Below are positions 58,228 through 64,000 of a stretch of DNA of 64,000 nucleotides, one piece after another. The position numbers were made by a program, and so were the translations under genes. Below the pieces are notes generated by a model. It was not told the origin of the DNA. It saw only the letters and a list, made by a program, of their open reading frames with translations, and did not search any database. Source of the stretch: Timema cristinae (Eukaryota; Arthropoda; Insecta; Phasmatodea; Timematidae); the NCBI GenBank assembly GCA_039000515.1, contig JBCFYV010011172.1, positions 78,059,102 through 78,123,101 on the forward strand. The letters are read 5' to 3'. The first letter of the stretch is position 1. The number at the start of each line of letters is the position of its first letter.

Positions 58228-59454
58228 CAGGGCCGAATTAATGGGGGGGGGGGTTTCCATGGTCCTGGGCCCAAGCTTAAAGGGGTCCCCAATAATACCC
58301 CAATACCCCGCACATTAAATGTTTTATTGCTTCAATTATTTAATTACAATATTTAAAACTATAAAAATATAAAACTGCCGATAGGGGGTGAAATTTGGAG
58401 GGAGAAATAAATGTTGAGTCTAGATTGAGGAACGCATGTCACAGGAGAATGGCTGACGCTAGCTAGTACTGGGTTACTCGCTTCCCCCACCACTTTGTAA
58501 CTGAAAACCTGTTTGAAAAATAGACTCCATTCTGTGTTGGGGTGAAAATAAGCTAAATTCTTGTTATTTTATCAATGGAAAGTGACATAACATGACAGTT
58601 ATCTTTTGATCAAGTTGTTGTCAGAATTAGAGTTGTCTTAACAATGGCAATTTGAAAATTGATAATATGATGATAATAATAATAATAATAATATATTATT
58701 ATTTTTTTTCTCATGTCTATTATTATTTTCATCATCAGTTTTCTATAAATATTAACCACAACCAAGGAATTATCTCTACTCCCAAAAACAGTTGGCACAA
58801 TTTGTTTCTAACAGTTTAATTCAAAATTCAAAATGGAGTAATCCATTGTTTGTGTTATTTGTACTCTCTTCTTCTTTGTGTTTGATAAAGGCAACAATGC
58901 CGAAATATTATTATATTTGTGTTTAAAATGTGTGTGTGACTACTTCTAATATATAAGACAGAAGAAAGGAAGAAGATGTCACCTTTGTGCATTGGATTCT
59001 TCCCACATCTTTCCTCTTTCCTAGGTGGGCTTTCTTCATCAAATTTATTCTTAGTAGTTTATTTTTCCTTTTTCTTTAGTTTTAACAATTTCCTTTATTA
59101 TAAAATTTGAAAAATTTTGATTTTTAAAATATATTTTTAGTAAGTAATTTTCTATTTTACTATTATTTTTACTACTCATCAACTAAATTATTTCATTATG
59201 TGTGTATATATTATATATGTATAGAAAAAACCCGAACTTTCAACATACTGTTTATTTTCTGTCTGATTATTAAATTATGTATAATCAATGATTGTGCACA
59301 TATTTAAGATGAATTGCTTAAATAGAATTAAAACCATGTGCACTATCATGCATTTTATAACACACACACCAATATATATATATATATATATGCACCGTGG
59401 GGCCTCACATTTTGCATGTGGCCCCAAACCCTCGAATTCCTTGATCCGGCCCTG
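58228..59454. mobile_element. non-autonomous hAT element
   Basis: 1227 bp with termini CAGGGCCGAATTAATGG and, reverse-complemented from the right, CAGGGCCGGATCAAGGAATTC, flanked by CTACAAGC on both sides. No transposase is inside. It holds G-runs, a triplet microsatellite (about 58672-58700), a (TA)n run (59373-59391) and a decayed hammerhead-like motif (58882-58905). It split the older IS630/mariner-like copy. Confidence 0.85.
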
Positions 59455-59520
59455 CTACAAGCCTAGGCACGGCTTTGACGAAATTGAATGGTGGTACGCT
59501 CTAGGCAGTCTTAGCTAGAG
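59455..59520 (-). repeat. right target duplication and displaced 5' part of mariner-like copy
   Basis: CTACAAGC (59455-59462) repeats the left flank. The following GC-richer stretch to about 59518 continues the interrupted element. No opposite terminal repeat was found, so the 5' end is missing. Confidence 0.6.
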
Positions 59521-59739
59521 ATTTAGTTACTAAGATGTCCGCATAAGGCTCTGAGTTTTTTCTATTTCATTCGTCATTTAATTAAAAAGCTAATATCCTA
59601 CAGATCTGAATGGAAATGTTTCTAATGGCCTAGAAGAGTAATGTAATTGAGCTCACAACACTTTTAAACAGAAAAATTAGCAATATTTAAATGATTAAAA
59701 TAAACACCAGTTACAGACAAATTTAAACAGTATTTTAAT

Positions 59740-60014
59740 ATTGAGGGATCTCTACCATGGCAAGATAAGTTTGTAACCTTATCTTAGGAGGGATAGCCAG
59801 CACACTTACCTAGGTGATACTGGAGTAGAAATTGTTTAGATATAACATTAAAAAAACACAAACACATTTTTAAGGACAAGCTTTCACTGTCACAAACAGC
59901 TTCATCAGGTCAAGAGAGTAGACTGAAGCTTTTGGTTGAACTGTAAGGTTGACTGTCCACAGCTGACAGTCAACCTTACAGTTCAACCAAAAGCATCATT
60001 CTACTCTCTTGACC
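59740..60014 (-). repeat. Penelope-like terminus candidate: palindrome plus hammerhead-like motif
   Basis: Two 50-bp inverted arms (59908-59957 and 59965-60014) with a 7-nt loop are mismatched at only two or three places near CTGAAGC/GCATCAT. Directly adjoining on the minus strand is CTGATGA (59908-59902), a GCTGT/ACAGT stem and GAAA (59885-59882), the conserved core of a hammerhead ribozyme. Hammerheads are known in Penelope-like terminal repeats. A canonical stem III is not formed, so activity is doubtful. Confidence 0.45.
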
Positions 60015-60224
60015 TACCAAGGCTACCAAGTATGAATTACTTCTGACTGTCCATTCAAACATGGCCAGTAAACAACCTCCACTCCCCATTCTCCTTTCCA
60101 CCTAACAAGAGATGACTCCTTGTCACCATTTGATAGTACAAAGAACCATATTGTCTGTTACCCATTTTAAAACTGAAGAGTCATCATCACCTAACTTCTA
60201 GTCTACACAGTTAAAAAGAAATAA

Positions 60225-60310
60225 TCGAGTTAAAAATGCCGATCATCGGCTTAACCGATTTTGCCATAATCAAATGATATCGGAATGGTAATCGACATCT
60301 GCCCAGCCCT
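60225..60310 (-). repeat. DNA-transposon end, hAT-like
   Basis: Reverse-complemented it begins TAGGGCTGGGCAGATGTCGA and runs through ACCATTCCGATATC, CGGTTAAGCCGATGATCGGC. This is a common type of hAT end with internal CGAT motifs. The partner end was not found. Confidence 0.45.
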
Positions 60311-60972
60311 ATCAAAGAAGTGCAAAAAATTTTATTTTTTATTTTTTGCACTTTGCCAATTGTTAACAAACAACACTATTTTCAAAAGTAATTTACTAAC
60401 TAAAATAATTTCCAGCAAATATATTAAATAATATTAGCTTTTAAATTTGTACTATTCAATATCTTTTAGAAATTTTACTATTTGATTTGATAATGTTATT
60501 CACACACCCCTATCTACATAATTTTGTTTGTATTATGTTATTATATAGTATTTTATTTTTTATATAACATTTAATAATGTCACATATTTTATGATTTTGA
60601 ATATATTAGTAAATAAATATTAATTAATACTTTTAATCTAAAACTATTCAAGGCATCATTAGTATAATTTCTCGTTTCCCAACCCTTATCCCAATATTTT
60701 GATTCATTTTATATCTTGTTTATGTCCTGCAATAAAAATGCCCTTAACTTCCATCCCTATCTTTAATCAAATTGAATGTGAAAATGAAGTTCATCTGCTG
60801 AAGTGCACCCTAAAGAGGTTGTTGAAGAAGCAATAACATTGTTTTAAATGCATGAAACACACATAGGACACTAGTATGCAACCAACAATAAAGCATTAGT
60901 CTTAGGGGTTGTAAACTGGCAGGTAACAGCTTAATACACTCAACTACAGCAGGACTTGTTTTGTTTTACCAG

Positions 60973-61226
60973 AAAGTGTCTCGGCTAGAAGGCGAGCTGT
61001 CGCAAGCACTTGACCTAGCTCACGGCTATAAAGAGAAGAGTGAGTCTAGCGAACGTGAGCGACAAGAAATGATTCATTTGCACATGGCTGAGACAGAGGC
61101 ACTAACAGCCCAGCTGCAGGAAATGCGGCAACACCTGGACGAGGCCAGTACTGAGCATTCTAGGATCATTGTTGCCAGGGAGGAACTGAGGCTAGGTTGG
61201 TGGCCTCTCAGCAGGAAGTGGGCAAG
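60973..61226 (+). CDS. CNTROB: centrobin-like protein, exon 5 (coiled coil)
   Basis: TTTTGTTTTACCAG acceptor, phase 0. It encodes KVSRLEGELSQALDLA then HGYKEKSESSERERQEM, AETEALTAQLQEMRQHLDEA and REEL, a continuous coiled coil. It aligns directly after exon 4 with human centrobin (TVTRLEQSLSEAMEALNREQE..QRERE..ALTLRLE). At 61189-61192 the natural frame is lost. In the annotated sequence it turns into LGWWPLSRKWAR and a stop, whereas one extra G would keep RARLVASQQEVGK up to a perfect AAG|GTGAGT donor (61227). The donor and the coiled-coil periodicity favour the latter. Confidence 0.75.
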
Positions 61227-61311
61227 GTGAGTGTGGGGGTGGAGTTTCCGGGCTCACTCCAACCTTCCCCTACCTCCCTCTCCTTTCTTCCTCTTCTGCT
61301 CTTGCTTCCAG

Positions 61312-61322
61312 TTGGAATGCCT
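61312..61322 (+). CDS. candidate 11-nt microexon of centrobin-like gene
   Basis: A textbook polypyrimidine tract with CTTGCTTCCAG ends at 61311, and a GTAAGTAG donor begins at 61323, leaving TTGGAATGCCT. With the phase-0 end proposed for exon 5 it would add L-E-C plus two bases. The preceding intron would be only 85 nt. Unsupported by homology. Confidence 0.35.
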
Positions 61323-61937
61323 GTAAGTAGCCAATTGACAATGTTCCTATCCCCAAGGTGGGAACACCGTTCTAATGTTAAAAATACAACTAAACACATA
61401 TTTGGGAATGTAATACTATATTACTACATGTTGTAGGTTGTATGTAAATATATGATAAAATTAGGGATGGGTGGGATCCTAAATGTTCAGGGGAAGGTCA
61501 GGAATTTAGATATTCCTATGAGTCGGGCGAGATTGGTTATTTCCTGTAAAGTTTTTGACGGGAAACAAAGTGTGGTGGTTCATATTCCAGCAAGTACTAG
61601 TGACTCATCACTATTAATTTCTTTTGTAGGTAGTCTTCTTCTTTATTTTGTAGAAATCTTAGGAGAGAGGATGAGGGTATTTCAATTTTTAACGCTTGTG
61701 GAGAACCAAACAAGCTGGGAGGCTTGTGACTCATTGTGCTCTGTCTAGCAACAATTATTTGTTAAATTCAGCAAGCATTGGAGCTTTAAAGATTTAGAGA
61801 AGCACAGAGATATATTTTACTCTATTATATTTTGGAGCATGGAAATAATTATGGTAGGGTGGGGGGACAGGGAGAATAGCTTGCCGAGGTCAACCATTTA
61901 TGAGTGTGCAGCTCCGGACATGGTGTATATATTAATG
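61323..61937 (+). other. intron of centrobin-like gene, no further exon seen
   Basis: The open frames at 61197-61436 and 61452-61748 read through splice signals and show no centrobin-like coiled coil. Remaining exons are expected beyond 64000. Confidence 0.4.
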
Positions 61938-62245
61938 AGGTGTCAAACTGAATATTTAAGGGTCATAAAACCTAATGAACACTAAGCACTTTCAAACGTT
62001 GAGATTAAGTTGTTTCAAATCCATAGGAAAGGTACGGGTATTAAACCTGGATAGACTTGAAGGGGTGGACAACAATTTGGAGTTTTAAGCCTTGAGAACA
62101 CTCAGGGAATTTTAGACCTAAGAATATTTAAGGGGTTTCAAAGGTAGATACATTTTAAGGGGTTTCAAATCCAAAGAAAATTTAAGGGATGTCAAACCTC
62201 CATAAAATTTAAAGGGTTTTAAAATGAGATACTATTTTAGGGTAC
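61938..62245 (+). repeat. degenerate ~35-bp tandem repeat
   Basis: Units follow TTTAAGGGG.TTCAAA.CC and a short A-rich spacer, about eight times. The clearest are at 62125-62225 (AAGGGGTTTCAAAGG, AAGGGGTTTCAAATCC, AAGGGATGTCAAACCTCC, AAAGGGTTTTAAAATG). Confidence 0.65.
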
Positions 62246-62379
62246 GGATGGCGTAACATTTTTGTTTCGACCATTGTGCCACTTAAGAACTAGCTGAATT
62301 CTTACCTAGTCTAGTGTGCAATCTCTTTGTTTTTAATGAGTTTTAAAAAATCAAAACTTGTTGAAAATTTTGAAATTTA

Positions 62380-63495
62380 ATAAACGCCTCTTTCCACTCC
62401 AGCCTCCTTCATGACTTTCCAAACTTTATTACTATCCACACTTCTTTCTTATTATTTTTTCCAGTATCTTCCTATAAATTTTTGTACAATGGCACATCAA
62501 CATTATTCCCCTATAATTTGTACACTTCTTCCTGTCTCGTTTCTTAAAAATCGGTACTATAATTACCCCCTTCTAGTCTTCCGGTACCCTGTTCTACTTC
62601 CATATCACTCTCAGTAACCTGTATAACCATTGTATTACTGCTACTCCAATCATTTCCACAGTTAATTTGTGTACTCCTGGTGCTTTTCCTGATTTCATCC
62701 TCTTTAATGCATCCTCCACCTCTTTACATGTGGGATCCACTACCTCTTCTGCTAATTCTTCATGCTCCTCTGCTTCACTCTCATCTCGTTGCTCTTCCAG
62801 GTAAAACATCTTCTCAAAATATCTCCTCCCTAAATAATTTTCTTCTTCTCCTATCTACATTCTTTCACCTTCATCCATCATTCTAACTACTTGCCTTTTT
62901 CTCTCCTGTTTCTCACCTGACTATATAACATTGTATTACTTCCTTCCAGCATCCCTATTCATTTTTGCATACAATTCTTTATGGCTTTCTATACCACATC
63001 ATTTACTCTTCTTTTCCTCTCTGTGTATTCTTACTTTAATGTGTTTCTTCATTCCTAAATTCTTAAAGCTCCATCTGAATGCTTTGTTCTTCTCCTACCA
63101 TCCTTTCTTTACTCTGTTGTTCCACCATGGTCCTGCCTTCCACTTGTTTTTATCATTTGTCCTCCCACCCACATACCTCCTCTTCACCCCCTACCAAATT
63201 TAAACTTTTTCCATTCCACCTCTACACTTTTCATCTAATCTTTGAGCAGTAAGCTTTTTGCCTTTCTTCATTTTTAAACCTCCACACCCTTATTCCCTTA
63301 TCCTTCTTTCTTGTTTTTGTACTTTTCTCTTGGATTCCTATCATACTTTGTCTGCCACCAGCAACTTGTGGTCACTATCTAGAGAGACACTTGGTATTAC
63401 CTTACCATTTATGGTCTGCTTTTTCATTTCCTTGTTCACAAGGAAGTAATCTATTAAATACCTTTTCTTTCCATTCTTACTGTATCTAGTAATTT
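62380..63495 (-). mobile_element. decayed LINE fragment (family of 24.8 kb)
   Basis: On the minus strand it reads HKITRYSKNGKKRYLIDYFL, VNKEMKKQTINGKVIPSVS and LDSDHKLLVADK near 63480-63340. At 62809-62594 it reads a FYLEEQRDESEAEEHEELAE..VVDPTCKEVEDALKRM segment, KSGKAPGVHKLTVEMI, with the RT start following. This is the same region of the element as 24955-26200. Plus-strand frames here are antisense shadows. Inside or just downstream of the centrobin-like gene. Confidence 0.8.
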
Positions 63496-64000
63496 TATGT
63501 AAGCAGTGAACATTTTATGTGAATACAGTGATACCATTTAAAGTAGTGTTCCGCCCATCATTTTTTAACTATATTCATATTAAATTAGTAAGGAGGAGTA
63601 TAATAAATATTCTCAAAGGAACACTTAATACCAAACAGATATATTGAAAATCTTAAATAAGAACTATAAAAAAAGATAGATATAGTAAAAAGAAAGTAAG
63701 TTGAAGATAAAAAATGAAGATGAAGAATTTACGAAGACCACAGGGAATATTTATTCAATAAAAATGCTATTAATAAGTGGTTAATACTTGAATTACCTTT
63801 AACACAACCAATTAGAAGAAATACAGGCAATAAGGAGTCTAAATAAGAATAATTGGTAAAGATTAATCATAAGGAGAAGTTAAATTGGTAAATGAATACA
63901 TAGAATTGTCAGAATAATCTGAAAAATTTTGTTTAACATTCAAAAATTAATTAAATCTAAGTGACACAGTAAAGTCAAAGATAAAACAAATAAAAATACA
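63496..64000. other. gene-free AT-rich sequence
   Basis: A-rich, nothing recognised. Confidence 0.5.

Larger units (their letters stand above)
56957..60972 (+). other. intron 4 of centrobin-like gene, transposon-filled
   Basis: About 4 kb containing an IS630/mariner-like transposase remnant, a hAT insertion within it, and a palindrome with a hammerhead-like motif. Details are in separate entries. Confidence 0.65.

Noticed and set aside
62411..63449. Plus-strand open frames rich in Phe, Leu, Ser and Pro resembling membrane proteins
   Set aside because: They are antisense to the minus-strand LINE copy that reads as endonuclease and RT linker.
1..64000. CRISPR arrays, operons, rRNA genes or a prokaryotic defence system
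   Set aside because: No regularly spaced identical repeats, no rRNA signatures, and gene structure is eukaryotic throughout.

Overview
This is an AT-rich, intron-rich, repeat-laden stretch of an animal nuclear genome. The best guess is an arthropod, or another invertebrate with a large genome. The evidence is spliced genes with introns from under 100 bp to 4 kb, tRNA-derived SINEs with (TAA)n tails, non-LTR retrotransposons, Penelope-like, hAT, mariner/IS630-like and pogo-like remnants, and microsatellites. No prokaryotic gene organisation is present. Species cannot be named from the sequence alone.

Genes. (1) 6126-6310 (+): last coding exon of an unidentified gene, with a weak resemblance to the C-terminal tail of FMR1/FXR proteins; its other exons lie to the left, outside the window or unrecognised. 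(2) 31588-31926 (-): last coding exon of TRAPPC1, a TRAPP vesicle-tethering subunit; the exon with the start codon was not found. (3) 33723-33821 (-): a possible small terminal exon of unknown identity. (4) 47326-48726 (+): complete, uninterrupted coding exon of a THUMPD2-type RNA guanine-N2 methyltransferase. (5) 49655 to at least 61322 (+): a centrobin-like centriolar coiled-coil gene. Five exons and a candidate 11-nt microexon are proposed. Their splice phases fit (exactly for exons 1-5, conditionally for the microexon), and exons 3-5 align in order with the central coiled coil of vertebrate centrobin. The gene continues past the window. Two single-base frame breaks in its exons look like missing bases in the assembly or real lesions.

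Repeat landscape by region. 0-6 kb: diverged duplicated blocks, three SINEs and a decayed coding remnant. 6-15 kb: mostly featureless, with a hAT-type MITE (8.3 kb), a LINE 3' end (11.9-12.5 kb) and a tRNA-like SINE (14.2 kb). 15.4-17.5 kb: a Penelope-like element with reverse transcriptase and GIY-YIG domains between 83-85 bp inverted terminal repeats. 17-24 kb: sparse, with a pogo-like MITE at 22 kb. 24.8-27.65 kb: a decayed LINE carrying a nested SINE and a nested MITE. 29-30.5 kb: two SINEs and a degenerate tandem array. 32.3-32.7 kb: a near-perfect 381-bp hairpin between TTAA sites. 35.5-38.4 kb: two inverted ~565-bp TIR elements flanking a THAP zinc-finger remnant. 39-46.6 kb: LINE and SINE fragments, a second decayed hairpin, a minisatellite and a BED-finger hAT remnant. 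Within the centrobin introns: a LINE fragment, an IS630/mariner-like transposase split by a hAT element with an 8-bp target duplication, and a palindrome next to a hammerhead-ribozyme-like motif. 61.9-63.5 kb: a tandem array and another LINE copy.

Nothing here is clearly a new enzymatic system. The most unusual items are the shared ACCC-N4-GGGT hairpin in the tails of several SINE heads, the inverted-repeat-bounded Penelope-like element, the hammerhead-like motif beside a palindrome, the large hairpin MITE, the paired TIR elements around a THAP relic, and the reconstructed centrobin gene with its candidate microexon.
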